In this document: piece by piece, positions 8,968 to 17,123 of the stretch
Position numbering within the stretch: the stretch's first letter is position 1
How the letters are laid out: each line of letters opens with the position of its first letter
Assembly (NCBI GenBank): GCA_903903925.1
Contig: CAIVAU010000254.1
Span: forward strand, 1-36,793
Direction of reading: 5' to 3'
Length of the DNA: 36,793 bases
DNA from: an uncultured cyanobacterium
GTDB lineage: Bacteria; Cyanobacteriota; Cyanobacteriia; Cyanobacteriales; Nostocaceae
The notes under the pieces: generated by a model
Databases searched by the model: none
The model's input: the letters and a program-made list of their open reading frames with translations, nothing else
What the model was told of the DNA's origin: nothing
Made by a program: the position numbers and the translations under genes

Positions 8968-9093
8968 ATGGACATTGATATGCGTGTAGCGGTTGTTTTA
9001 GCTCCGGTCTTGATTGCTGCTGGTTGGGCAGCTTTTAACATTGGTGCGGCTGCTTTAAGACAATTGCAAGGCTTTTTGGATAGAGAAGCATAA
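8968..9093 (+). CDS. psbY: Photosystem II protein Y
   Basis: A 41-residue single-span membrane protein: a short N-terminus (MDIDMR), a hydrophobic helix (VAVVLAPVLIAAGWAAFNI) and then GAAALRQLQGFLDREA. The helix and the AALRQLQ segment match PsbY, a small peripheral subunit of photosystem II near cytochrome b559 in the thylakoid membrane. An AGAGGGG Shine-Dalgarno lies about seven bases before the ATG. The gene is shorter than common gene-calling cutoffs. A stem-loop at 9139-9168 follows it. Confidence 0.9.
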   Translation: MDIDMRVAVVLAPVLIAAGWAAFNIGAAALRQLQGFLDREA

Positions 9094-9138
9094 AATTACT
9101 GGGTAAATTGTCGAACACAAAAATTACGTATTTGTTCG

Positions 9139-9168
9139 TAGTAGCGCTTTAACGCTAAAGTGCTACTA
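9139..9168. repeat. Stem-loop downstream of psbY
   Basis: The arms TAGTAGC and GCTACTA, extended inward by CTTTA/TAAAG, form an almost perfect hairpin. A partial relative (tttagagctaaag) follows at about 9180. Hairpins of this sort are common dispersed repeats in heterocystous cyanobacteria and could also end the psbY transcript, although there is no T-run. Confidence 0.6.
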
Positions 9169-9215
9169 AGAACCTTACTTTAGAGCTAAAGCCCTATTAC
9201 AAACCTGATGTTAAG

Positions 9216-10508
9216 GTGGATATTGACTCTATCCTCAAACCCTTTAAACGCTTTGGTATCAATCTTGGACTAGAGCAAAATCAAAAGCTGTTGGCAAGTC
9301 TCGGTAACCCTCATCATCAAGTCCCAGTTATTCACGTTGCTGGCACTAATGGTAAAGGTTCTGTCTGTGCTTATCTTTCTTCTATTCTGACTGAAGCAGG
9401 TTATCGGACAGGACGCTACACTTCCCCCCACTTGGTTGATTGGACAGAACGCTTTTGTCTGAACGAACAATCCATTTCAGCAGAAGAATTGTGCAAATTA
9501 TTACTGCAAGTCGAAGCTGCTATTAACCCTGAAGAAAATTTCCCAACTCAGTTTGAAGTTCTGACTGCGGCTGCTTGGTTGTATTTTGCTCAACAGCAAG
9601 TTGATGTAGCGGTGGTAGAAGTCGGACTCGGTGGACGCTTAGATGCAACCAACGTATGCGATCGCCCTCTCGTTACCATCATCACTTCTATCGGTCTAGA
9701 TCACTTAAAGATACTCGGTTCGACCATTGCTGAAATCGCAGTAGAAAAAGCTGGTATCCTCAAACCCGAATGTCCAGTTGTCATTGGACAATTACCACCC
9801 GATGCACAAAAAGTGGTGCGATCGCGTGTTCTAGAATTAAAATGCCCATATATTACGCCTCAACCCGCCCGTCAGATTGCTACAGGATGGGCGGAGTATC
9901 AAGGAGTTGGGGAAATGGGAGAGAATTCCGAATTTTCGAGGCAGAATCTAAAATCAATTAAATATCCCTTACCGCTACACGGACAATTTCAGTTGGTAAA
10001 TTCATCTGTGGCTATTGCTGCTTTGCAAATCTTGCAAAAACAGGGTTGGGAGATATCGGAAGCAGATATTATTCGCGGGATGGCAAAAACCAAGTGGTTG
10101 GGGCGGATGCAATGGACTACCTGGAACAAGCACAAATTGTTGGTGGATGGTGCACATAACCCAGCCGCAGCTGAGGTGTTGCGTGATTATATTGAGACCC
10201 TAGAATCTAAAATTGGGGTGAGTTGGGTGATGGGAATGCGCTCCTCTAAAGACCATGCTGGTATCTTCAAAGCTTTACTGCGACCAAATGACCGATTATA
10301 TTTAACCCCAGTACTCGATCCCCATCCAGCTGATCAGAGTGAACTAGCAAAACTGGCTCAAAATATCTGTCCATTGAGCTTTTGCAGCACTTATTCAGAT
10401 TTATCATCAGCGCTTGAGGCTGCTTTTGCCTCGACGGAGAATTTAGTGGTTTTGTGCGGTTCACTCTATCTGGTAGGGGATTTTTTACAAACCCTGAGTG
10501 GGGAATAG
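9216..10508 (+). CDS. folC: Bifunctional dihydrofolate/folylpolyglutamate synthase
   Basis: Mur-ligase-family enzyme of 430 residues that adds glutamate to dihydropteroate and extends folate polyglutamate tails, an ATP-dependent cytosolic step. The ATP-binding loop is VAGTNGKGSVCAYLS (about residues 41-55). The omega-loop region reads RTGRYTSPHLVDWTERF. The segment VDVAVVEVGLGGRLDATN carries the magnesium-site glutamate, followed by SIGLDHLKILG. The C-terminal domain contains LLVDGAHNPAAAEVLR, the signature for ADP and glutamate binding. The start is GTG at 9216. The family motifs begin about 40 residues in, as expected. It is convergent with the short gene at 10535. Confidence 0.93.
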   Translation: MDIDSILKPFKRFGINLGLEQNQKLLASLGNPHHQVPVIHVAGTNGKGSVCAYLSSILTEAGYRTGRYTSPHLVDWTERFCLNEQSISAEELCKLLLQVEAAINPEENFPTQFEVLTAAAWLYFAQQQVDVAVVEVGLGGRLDATNVCDRPLVTIITSIGLDHLKILGSTIAEIAVEKAGILKPECPVVIGQLPPDAQKVVRSRVLELKCPYITPQPARQIATGWAEYQGVGEMGENSEFSRQNLKSIKYPLPLHGQFQLVNSSVAIAALQILQKQGWEISEADIIRGMAKTKWLGRMQWTTWNKHKLLVDGAHNPAAAEVLRDYIETLESKIGVSWVMGMRSSKDHAGIFKALLRPNDRLYLTPVLDPHPADQSELAKLAQNICPLSFCSTYSDLSSALEAAFASTENLVVLCGSLYLVGDFLQTLSGE

Positions 10509-10534
10509 GGAGTGGGGAATGTCAATTTCCTCTC

Positions 10535-10708
10535 CTAAACGGAATCTAAAAACTCTAGCTGGCAATCCATCTCTGTTCCGTTGGTCAGTTTGACTCGCAC
10601 ACTGCCAAGTCTAGATGGGTATAAATCGACAATAAGCAGCAGCCCTAGGGCTTTATGCCGCACTGGCTTATTGGCGATGTAATACTTGGTGGCTGTTTCG
10701 ATAGTCAT
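10535..10708 (-). CDS. Small hypothetical protein (57 aa)
   Basis: I do not recognise this family. The 57-residue product starts MTIETATKYYIANKPVRHKA and continues into a beta-rich part (LGLLLIVDLYP, VRVKLTNGTEMDCQLEFLD), suggesting a small SH3-like or beta-barrel fold. I prefer the ATG at 10708 to the upstream in-frame start at 10744, because GAGGTG sits about seven bases before it. It is convergent with folC, only 26 bases away. No membrane segment or catalytic motif is visible. Confidence 0.6.
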   Translation of the reverse strand: MTIETATKYYIANKPVRHKALGLLLIVDLYPSRLGSVRVKLTNGTEMDCQLEFLDSV

Positions 10709-10844
10709 GGAATTCACCTCTAGACTACCTCTATACTGACACAACCTGCATAAAGCTGCCTAAAAAACTCTCCCTTTTGGAAGAGATAAGATGCACATAA
10801 CTGAACGATAATCTGTAGCTAATGTATCATAGGGACAAATGATC

Positions 10845-11087
10845 ATGGCTACGCAACAACAAGGTACAGCGACTAACCAGCAAACTGCCGAACATCATAA
10901 AAAAGCTGCGGAACACCATGAACATGCAGCTAAGCATCATCATGAAGCAGCCAAACATCATGAATCAGGGAATGATGAAAAGGCAGCGCATCATGCACAG
11001 GTTGCGCAAGGACATCATGTCAGCGCAACACACCACGCAGACGAAGCAGCTAAGCATCATGCAACCAAGCACACAACTCACGCATAA
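10845..11087 (+). CDS. Histidine-rich repeat protein
   Basis: An 80-residue, very hydrophilic protein made almost entirely of Ala, Glu, Lys and His. Imperfect AEHHKKA/AKHHHEA units recur about every seven residues (AEHHKKAAEHH, EHAAKHHHEAAKHH, EAAKHHATKH). This should give an amphipathic helix with a histidine face. Related histidine-rich repeat proteins occur in cyanobacteria and proteobacteria. Binding of Ni, Zn, Cu or Co is a reasonable inference but unproven. The ATG at 10845 (MATQQQ) is preferred because AGGGA lies nine bases upstream; an ATG at 10839 is in frame. There is no signal peptide. A strong hairpin follows at 11124-11161. Confidence 0.75.
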   Translation: MATQQQGTATNQQTAEHHKKAAEHHEHAAKHHHEAAKHHESGNDEKAAHHAQVAQGHHVSATHHADEAAKHHATKHTTHA

Positions 11088-11123
11088 ATAATCTATAAAT
11101 TCATTAGTGTGTTGTTGTTTGAG

Positions 11124-11161
11124 GGGCGATGAAATAGCCTTTTGGGTCTATTTCATCGCCC
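11124..11161 (+). terminator. 14-bp perfect hairpin after the histidine-rich gene
   Basis: GGGCGATGAAATAG (11124-11137) pairs perfectly with CTATTTCATCGCCC (11148-11161) around a ten-base loop. It lies 37 bases after the stop codon of the histidine-rich gene and is likely to end its transcript. No T-run follows, so an intrinsic terminator is not proven. Confidence 0.55.
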
Positions 11162-11363
11162 TATGATTCTGTGTAGACGTAACACCCAATAACTAAAATT
11201 CGGAATATATTTGGACTAAATTGACTGCTTCAGAAATTGCTGAAGAGTGCAAATAGACATGATCGTGAATTAAAACGTAGCATATTTAACTTGCGTATAC
11301 ATAAAATGTGTTTTCCCTCTACTCTGGAGGCGGTTCCGAAGCATTTCTAGAGGATTGCTTCTC

Positions 11364-12032
11364 CTACTTCTTCTTAGAGGGGGGGGAATTACGTCCTGAA
11401 GAGGGATCTGGGTGCAGTTGTTGCCGTCCGTTACGAATGATGCGTAACATATCGCTCAGGTGCTGCTCGATATTTTCCAGGACGCTATCAGCATATTCAT
11501 CAGCTCCTTGTTCAATTGCTTTAGCTTCTGCGATCGCTTTTGTGTGCATCATCTCCAATTCTTGTTCACAGAGGCGTCGCTTGCGGTCAATTTCCTCTAG
11601 GGTTTCTTGCAGCATTGCATCACACTCTTGTTGAACTTTGCGCCGCATTTCGGAAGCTTCTTGTTCTGCCTGTCGAATGATATCGCTATCATCTAGAATT
11701 TGCGCTCTTTTAGCTTGTGCTGCGTCAACAATTTGCTGACCGTACTCTTCTGCTTCCAGAAGAATTTCTTCCTTTTGTGAGACAATCTCTACTGCTTCCT
11801 GAAAAGCTGTTGGCAAAGAAAGCCTGACATAATCGAGCTGATCCAGCAGTTTTTCTTCATCCACCAACGTGCGTCGCGTCAGTGGAATACGGGGACTGGC
11901 GAGAATCATTTCTTCTAGATGGTTGAGTTCCTGCTGAAGATCTAAACTTTCCGATTCTTCGGTAAATTCTTCAGGAGTTAGATAACTTCCGTCTTGATTT
12001 GGTTCGATACTGGATGGTTCTGAGCGTAGCAT
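11364..12032 (-). CDS. DivIVA/F-type b-subunit-like coiled-coil protein
   Basis: A 222-residue acidic protein dominated by a long coiled coil (about residues 65-195) rich in Glu, Gln, Arg and Ala, such as AEQEASEMRRKVQQECDAM. It is flanked by a polar N-terminus and a short proline/lysine-rich tail (SSGRNSPPSKKK). Database relatives in cyanobacteria are usually called DivIVA-like or ATP-synthase-b-like from coiled-coil similarity alone, so the name says little about function. Its start lies 55 bases inside the 3' end of coaD, so the two genes are translationally linked. This conserved-looking pairing suggests cotranscription rather than a shared pathway. There is no membrane segment. Confidence 0.7.
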   Translation of the reverse strand: MLRSEPSSIEPNQDGSYLTPEEFTEESESLDLQQELNHLEEMILASPRIPLTRRTLVDEEKLLDQLDYVRLSLPTAFQEAVEIVSQKEEILLEAEEYGQQIVDAAQAKRAQILDDSDIIRQAEQEASEMRRKVQQECDAMLQETLEEIDRKRRLCEQELEMMHTKAIAEAKAIEQGADEYADSVLENIEQHLSDMLRIIRNGRQQLHPDPSSGRNSPPSKKK

Positions 12033-12493
12033 TGGTAAATATCTCGAGCAACGTGCGAGGGAACAAGATGATCAACAGAGCCACCAAACCTAGCGACTTC
12101 TCTTACCACACTACTACTTAAGAAACTATACTCATTTGATGTTGCTAGAAAAACTGTTTCTATTTGAGTAGAGAGGGTTTTATTAGTATGAGCCATCTGA
12201 AGCTCTACTTCAAAGTCTGAAACAGCCCGCAAACCGCGTAGTAGAACTTGAGCTCCTCGCATTTGAGCGTATTTAACGGTAAGACCATCGAAGCCGTCTA
12301 CATCTACACTTGGCAAATGTTGCGTAGATAGACGAATCTGTTCTAGCCGTTGTTGTACAGTAAACAGCGGCATTTTGTTAGGATTTCGCAAAACAGCAAC
12401 AATCACCTTTGTAAACAACCGCGATCCGCGTTCGATCAGATCTAGGTGTCCCAAGGTTATCGGGTCGAAGCTACCAGGATAAATAGCAATCAC
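11978..12493 (-). CDS. coaD: Phosphopantetheine adenylyltransferase
   Basis: Transfers AMP from ATP to 4'-phosphopantetheine to make dephospho-CoA, the fourth step of coenzyme A synthesis. The nucleotidyltransferase signature GSFDPITLGHLDLIERG (TxGH) is at the N-terminus. LLRGLRAVSDFEVELQMA follows mid-chain, and the SSSVVREVARFGG motif binds the ATP phosphates near the end. Family proteins start MxAIYPGSFDP, so I place the start at GTG 12493; an in-frame ATG at 12535 would add 14 residues not seen in the family. The C-terminal tail after VPSHVARDIY is longer than usual, and its last 55 bases also encode the start of the coiled-coil gene. Confidence 0.92.
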   Translation of the reverse strand: MIAIYPGSFDPITLGHLDLIERGSRLFTKVIVAVLRNPNKMPLFTVQQRLEQIRLSTQHLPSVDVDGFDGLTVKYAQMRGAQVLLRGLRAVSDFEVELQMAHTNKTLSTQIETVFLATSNEYSFLSSSVVREVARFGGSVDHLVPSHVARDIYQCYAQNHPVSNQIKTEVI

Positions 12494-12535
12494 AAAATAT
12501 TTCTCAAGCTTGTTTAGGTGATTATATCTAACCAC

Positions 12536-12839
12536 CGACGGTGGAGCAAACTGAAATTTTTATAGTTGACAGTTGACTGTCAACCGTTAACTGTCAAAAG
12601 GCTAATTACGCCCCCAAGTTCCCTTGTTGAGCCAAGGCAACTTAAAATCAGAACTGTGGCTTTTGTAAGAATACATGTGTCAGTTGTCATTCGTCAGAAT
12701 TTATCAGGGTTGGGGATTTGTCTTCACTAGCTGAGAGGGCTTCTGCTATCTCCCGATTCCTTAACAATTCTGACTCCTGTATTCTGACGGATGTATCCTT
12801 ACGCACGTTTTAATTATACAGTCTTCTAGGTACTTTTCC
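12536..12839. other. Intergenic region between divergent coaD and lgt
   Basis: No gene seen in about 300 bases. A palindromic block at about 12565-12598 (GTTGACAG...CTGTCAAC followed by GTTAACTGTCAA) can form alternative hairpins. Promoters of both divergent genes should be here. I could not pick confident -35/-10 pairs. Confidence 0.4.
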
Positions 12840-13748
12840 ATGGCACTGGATCTTTCCACCTTGCCCTTGGCTTTTCAATTTACTTCTCCAGGACCGATTC
12901 TGGTGAAAATAGGGTCATTAACTATCCGTTGGTATGGCTTATTAATTGCAACAGCCGTGTTAATTGGTGTCACTCTTTCCCAGAACTTGGCAAAGCGCCG
13001 TAACGTAAATCCAGAGTTGCTGAGCGATTTGTCAATTTGGCTGGTCATCGGGGCAATTCCGACAGCGCGGCTGTATTACGTTTTGTTTCAATGGTCAGAT
13101 TATGCTCAGCACCCAGAACGGATTATTGCTATTTGGCAAGGAGGGATTGCGATTCATGGCGCGATTATCGGTGGCATTGTAGCAGCGTTAATCTTTGCTA
13201 AACTCAAGCGGGTTTCTTTCTGGCAACTAGCAGATTTGGTCGCTCCTTCGCTAATTCTAGGGCAAGCTATCGGACGTTGGGGTAATTTCTTCAACTCAGA
13301 AGCTTTTGGTAGACCCACAAATTTACCTTGGAAGTTGTATATTCCCCCTGTCATTAACTTGGCGAACGGGGAAAAAAGATTCCCCCGTCCACCAGAGTTT
13401 GCTGATGTTAGCTATTTCCATCCCACCTTCCTTTACGAATCGCTGTGGGATTTTATGGTGTTTGCCTTGCTAATAACATTATTTTTTCGAGGATTAGCTG
13501 GTAAGCCACGCTTGAAGCTAGGTACGCTGTCTATGGTTTACTTAGTAGCTTACAGCTTAGGACGTCTGTGGATCGAAGGTTTGAGGACTGATAGCTTGAT
13601 GCTAGGACCACTGCGGATAGCACAAGTCGTGAGCTTAATTGAAATTGCCTTCGGATTAGCTGGGCTAGCTTGGCTTTACCTAAATCACCGTTCATTGCCA
13701 GATGTGGTTTCCACCTCTAGTAGAGGAGAAGGGGAAATGCGAAGCTGA
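12840..13748 (+). CDS. lgt: Prolipoprotein diacylglyceryl transferase
   Basis: Inner-membrane enzyme that moves a diacylglyceryl group from phosphatidylglycerol to the lipobox cysteine of pre-prolipoproteins. It is 302 residues with about seven membrane segments. Signature parts are IRWYGLLIATA near the N-terminus, WQGGIAIHGAIIGGI, the Lgt signature GQAIGRWGNFFNSEAFG with the essential arginine and asparagines, FHPTFLYES, and LGRLWIEGLRTDSLMLG with LRIAQ. The protein ends in a hydrophilic cytoplasmic tail rich in Ser and Glu. The Shine-Dalgarno before ATG 12840 is weak. No overlap with neighbours. Confidence 0.95.
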   Translation: MALDLSTLPLAFQFTSPGPILVKIGSLTIRWYGLLIATAVLIGVTLSQNLAKRRNVNPELLSDLSIWLVIGAIPTARLYYVLFQWSDYAQHPERIIAIWQGGIAIHGAIIGGIVAALIFAKLKRVSFWQLADLVAPSLILGQAIGRWGNFFNSEAFGRPTNLPWKLYIPPVINLANGEKRFPRPPEFADVSYFHPTFLYESLWDFMVFALLITLFFRGLAGKPRLKLGTLSMVYLVAYSLGRLWIEGLRTDSLMLGPLRIAQVVSLIEIAFGLAGLAWLYLNHRSLPDVVSTSSRGEGEMRS

Positions 13749-13771
13749 CGGGAATTGTTAGCATAAAAAAT

Positions 13772-13793
13772 GCCCCAGAGCTTTCTCTAGGGC
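13772..13793. terminator. Hairpin after lgt
   Basis: GCCCCAGAG and CTCTAGGGC form a nine-base stem with one mismatch around CTTT, 23 bases after the lgt stop. The A-run (gcataaaaaa) lies on the lgt side, so a canonical hairpin-plus-U-tract reads only on the minus strand. It may still halt lgt transcripts. Confidence 0.5.
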
Positions 13794-13929
13794 TTAACCA
13801 GGGTGCATCTACCAATCACTTCTACTAGATTAAGAGGGTCAATCCGGAAAGATACTGAGAAAATGCCAAAAAAAATTTTTCAAGTTGTCTTAGATCAAAA
13901 TCGAGTAAATATACTTACATGAATAGAAA

Positions 13930-14712
13930 ATGAAGCTGACTACAGACGACTTTAAACCGGCAGTATATATTGTGGGAGCAGGTCCAGGAGATCCAGAATT
14001 ATTAACTATTAGAGCGCAGAAACTGCTAGTTGCAGCAGATGTGATTTTGTTTGCTGATTCTTTAGTACCCCAACAGATTTTGCAATTATGCCGCCTAGAT
14101 GCAGAAATTATTCAGACTGCTAATAAGACTTTAGAAGAGATTTTGCCGCTGATGATAGAACGGGTGCGATCGCACAAATCTGTTGTCCGCCTTCATTCTG
14201 GCGACCCAAGTCTCTACAGTGCCATCCACGAACAAATGCATCTCCTAGCAGAAGCAGAAATCCCGTTTGAAGTGATACCAGGGATTAGTGCCTTTCAAGC
14301 CGCCGCCGCCAAACTTAAAGTAGAACTCACAGTCCCAGGTGTAGTCCAAAGCATCATCCTGACACGTATAAGTGGAAAAACAGAAGTTCCCGCAACAGAA
14401 GAATTAACAACACTCGCAGCCCATCAAGCCAGCCTCTGTCTGTATCTGAGTGCGCGTCATGTCGAAAACGCCCAAGCCAAACTACTAGAACACTACCCAG
14501 CCGATACATCTGTAGCGATTTGCTTTCGGTTAGGGTGGCCCGATGAAAAAATCTGGGTTGTTCCTCTCAATCAAATGGCAGATTGTACTCAAAAGGAAAA
14601 GCTAATTCGCACTACACTTTATATAGTCAGCCCTGCCCTCAAAACCTCAAGCGAAGCCCGTTCGCATTTATATCATCCCGAACACAGCCATCTATTTCGC
14701 CAGTTTCAATGA
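13930..14712 (+). CDS. cobM: Precorrin-4 C11-methyltransferase
   Basis: SAM-dependent tetrapyrrole methylase of the cobalamin (corrin) pathway, adding the C-11 methyl group; CbiF is the anaerobic-route counterpart. It has the class III methylase pattern: VYIVGAGPGDPELLTIRAQ at the N-terminus, ILFADSLVPQQIL, the SAM-contacting VVRLHSGDPSLYSAIHEQM, and VIPGISAFQAAAAKLKVELTVPG. These last two are diagnostic for CobM/CbiF rather than other corrin methylases. It is 260 residues, as usual. ATG 13930 has only a weak upstream Shine-Dalgarno. I looked for a cobalamin riboswitch in the 180-base leader and saw no convincing B12 box. Confidence 0.92.
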   Translation: MKLTTDDFKPAVYIVGAGPGDPELLTIRAQKLLVAADVILFADSLVPQQILQLCRLDAEIIQTANKTLEEILPLMIERVRSHKSVVRLHSGDPSLYSAIHEQMHLLAEAEIPFEVIPGISAFQAAAAKLKVELTVPGVVQSIILTRISGKTEVPATEELTTLAAHQASLCLYLSARHVENAQAKLLEHYPADTSVAICFRLGWPDEKIWVVPLNQMADCTQKEKLIRTTLYIVSPALKTSSEARSHLYHPEHSHLFRQFQ

Positions 14713-14792
14713 TGGGGTGTGCAGACCCCCAGTTTTCAGCCAAAAGCTGTAGCATAAGATGATAGAGATTGCAGCATCAACTTATATTCCTT

Positions 14793-15893
14793 ATGTCCGC
14801 CACACCTATTTTATCTCCGGTTGACTCCCTTACCCAGAAGAAAGAACTGACAATTCCTCCCCTACTGGGTGCTTCCGTTGCCGAGTTAACCGCTTGGGTG
14901 CAGCAGCAAGGACAACCCGCTTATAGAGGAAAGCAACTGCATGAGTGGATCTATCAAAAGGGAGTGCGATCGCTAGCGGATATCTCTGTATTTTCTAAAC
15001 AATGGCGTGCTGAAGTCGCAGAAATTCCCATCGGGCGCTCAACTCTACACTACCGCTCTGTCGCCCCTGATCATACTGTTAAGTATCTTTTACAACTGGT
15101 AGATGGTCAAATTATTGAAAGCGTCGGTATCCCCACCTTCGGAAGACGAAGCGCAGGAGGAGAAAATTCAAAATCCCGGTTGACGGTTTGCGTCTCTACT
15201 CAGGTGGGTTGTCCGATGGCATGTGATTTTTGTGCTACTGGTAAAGGAGGCTATAAGCGCAATTTGGCACGCCATGAAATTGTCGATCAAGTGTTGACAG
15301 TTCAGGAAGATTTTCAGCAGCGGGTGAGTCACGTCGTGTTTATGGGCATGGGTGAACCGTTGTTGAACATAGATCATGTCCTAGAAGCTATTAGATCCCT
15401 GAATCAAGATGTGGGTATTGGACAGCGATCGCTGACTATTTCTACCGTTGGTATTCGCGATCGCATCCGTCAGTTTGCTCAACACCATTTGCAGGTGACT
15501 CTTGCTGTGAGTCTTCACGCCCCCAACCAAGCACTGCGAGAACAACTCATTCCCAGTGCCCACTCCTATCCCATAGAAGACTTGTTAACTGAATGTCGAG
15601 AATACGTAGAAATAACAGGACGGCGTGTCACTTTTGAATATGTTCTCCTTGCGGGCGTCAATGATTTGCCACAACACGCATTGGAATTGGCGCAACGCCT
15701 GCGGGGATTCCAAAGTCATGTGAATTTGATTCCCTACAATCCTATCCAGGAAGCTGACTACAAACGACCCCGCCACGACCAGATTGCCTCTTTCGTCAAA
15801 GTCCTTGAGCAACAAAAAATTGCTGTTAGTGTTCGCTACTCTCGTGGCTTAGAGGCTGATGCTGCTTGTGGACAACTTAGAGCAAGTAAGTGA
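14793..15893 (+). CDS. rlmN: 23S rRNA (A2503-C2) / tRNA (A37-C2) methyltransferase
   Basis: Radical-SAM enzyme that methylates C2 of A2503 in 23S rRNA and A37 in some tRNAs. The [4Fe-4S] cluster motif CxxxCxxC is CPMACDFC (C140, C144, C147). The segments VFMGMGEPLLN and STVGI are the family's SAM-binding parts. The conserved C-terminal cysteine of the ping-pong mechanism is in GLEADAACGQL. The N-terminal accessory domain contains YRGKQLHEWIYQKG. I chose ATG 14793; an in-frame TTG lies 24 bases upstream with no better support. It is downstream of cobM with about 80 bases between. Confidence 0.95.
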   Translation: MSATPILSPVDSLTQKKELTIPPLLGASVAELTAWVQQQGQPAYRGKQLHEWIYQKGVRSLADISVFSKQWRAEVAEIPIGRSTLHYRSVAPDHTVKYLLQLVDGQIIESVGIPTFGRRSAGGENSKSRLTVCVSTQVGCPMACDFCATGKGGYKRNLARHEIVDQVLTVQEDFQQRVSHVVFMGMGEPLLNIDHVLEAIRSLNQDVGIGQRSLTISTVGIRDRIRQFAQHHLQVTLAVSLHAPNQALREQLIPSAHSYPIEDLLTECREYVEITGRRVTFEYVLLAGVNDLPQHALELAQRLRGFQSHVNLIPYNPIQEADYKRPRHDQIASFVKVLEQQKIAVSVRYSRGLEADAACGQLRASK

Positions 15894-15952
15894 GGGGCTA
15901 AGTTTAGGCAACAATGGGTTAAGCACTTGGCTGACTAAGGAAGAGTAAAGAA

Positions 15953-16822
15953 GTGAATTTTCAGTCGGTAATAGCAACATTGCATCAGTTCTGGGCCGAT
16001 CGCGGCTGCCTAATTGCCCAACCCTACGATATTGAGAAAGGAGCAGGCACTAAAAACCCACATACATTTCTAAGGGCGCTAGGCCCAGAACCGTGGGCTG
16101 TAGCTTACGTTGAACCCTGTCGTCGCCCTACAGATGGACGCTACGGCGAAAACCCAAATCGGTTTCAACATTATTATCAATTCCAAGTCCTGATTAAGCC
16201 TTCGCCAGAAAATATCCAAGAGATTTATCTCGATTCTCTAAGGGCTTTGGGCATCCGTCCTGAAGACCACGATATTCGGTTTGTAGAAGACAACTGGGAA
16301 GATGCAACAGTAGGAGCTTGGGGTACTGGCTGGGAAGTCTGGCTAGACGGGATGGAAGTGACTCAGTTTACTTACTTCCAACAGTGTGGGGGACTTGATT
16401 GTCGTCCAGTATCGATAGAGATGACCTATGGTCTAGAGCGGTTGACGATGTATCTTCAGGGTGTAGAAGCAATCACTAAGATCACCTGGACAGATAACAT
16501 TACATATGGAGATGTTTATCTGCAGGCAGAGATTGAGCAGTGTACCTACAACTTTGAAGCGTCGAATCCAGAAATGCTGCTGACACTATTTAATATGTAT
16601 GAGCAAGAAGCTCAGCAATTGACCGAGCGAGGATTGGTGCTACCTAGCTTGGACTATGTATTGAAGGGTTCACACACGTTCAATTTATTGGATGCTAGAG
16701 GAGTTATTTCCGTAACGGAACGGACTCGCTACATAGCAAGAATTCGGAATTTAGCACGGAAGGTGGCGCAAATGTACGTAGAACAACGAGAGAAGTTGGG
16801 TTTTCCGCTTTTGAAGAATTAA
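15953..16822 (+). CDS. glyQ: Glycyl-tRNA synthetase alpha subunit
   Basis: Catalytic alpha subunit of the bacterial alpha2-beta2 glycyl-tRNA synthetase, which charges tRNA-Gly in the cytosol. Nearly every part is family-typical: FWADRGCLIAQPYDIEKGAG, GPEPWAVAYVEPCRRP (class II motif 2 region), DGRYGENPNRFQHYYQFQV, WEVWLDGMEVTQFTYFQQ, and YGLERLTMYLQ (motif 3 region). The length of 289 residues is normal. The start is GTG 15953 with GGAAGAG about eight bases upstream. The beta subunit (glyS) is not adjacent, as is common in cyanobacteria. Confidence 0.96.
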   Translation: MNFQSVIATLHQFWADRGCLIAQPYDIEKGAGTKNPHTFLRALGPEPWAVAYVEPCRRPTDGRYGENPNRFQHYYQFQVLIKPSPENIQEIYLDSLRALGIRPEDHDIRFVEDNWEDATVGAWGTGWEVWLDGMEVTQFTYFQQCGGLDCRPVSIEMTYGLERLTMYLQGVEAITKITWTDNITYGDVYLQAEIEQCTYNFEASNPEMLLTLFNMYEQEAQQLTERGLVLPSLDYVLKGSHTFNLLDARGVISVTERTRYIARIRNLARKVAQMYVEQREKLGFPLLKN

Positions 16823-16824
16823 GT

Positions 16825-17105
<281 letters not shown>

Positions 17106-17123
17106 AATTGTTTAAAAACTTTG

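Noticed and set aside
11308..11634. Plus-strand frame opposite the coiled-coil gene
   Set aside because: Cys/Ser-rich translation of the complement of a Glu-rich coiled coil; no start signal or family resemblance.
13794..13929. Possible cobalamin riboswitch before cobM
   Set aside because: The leader lacks a recognisable B12 box and is short; nothing beyond AT-rich sequence is seen.
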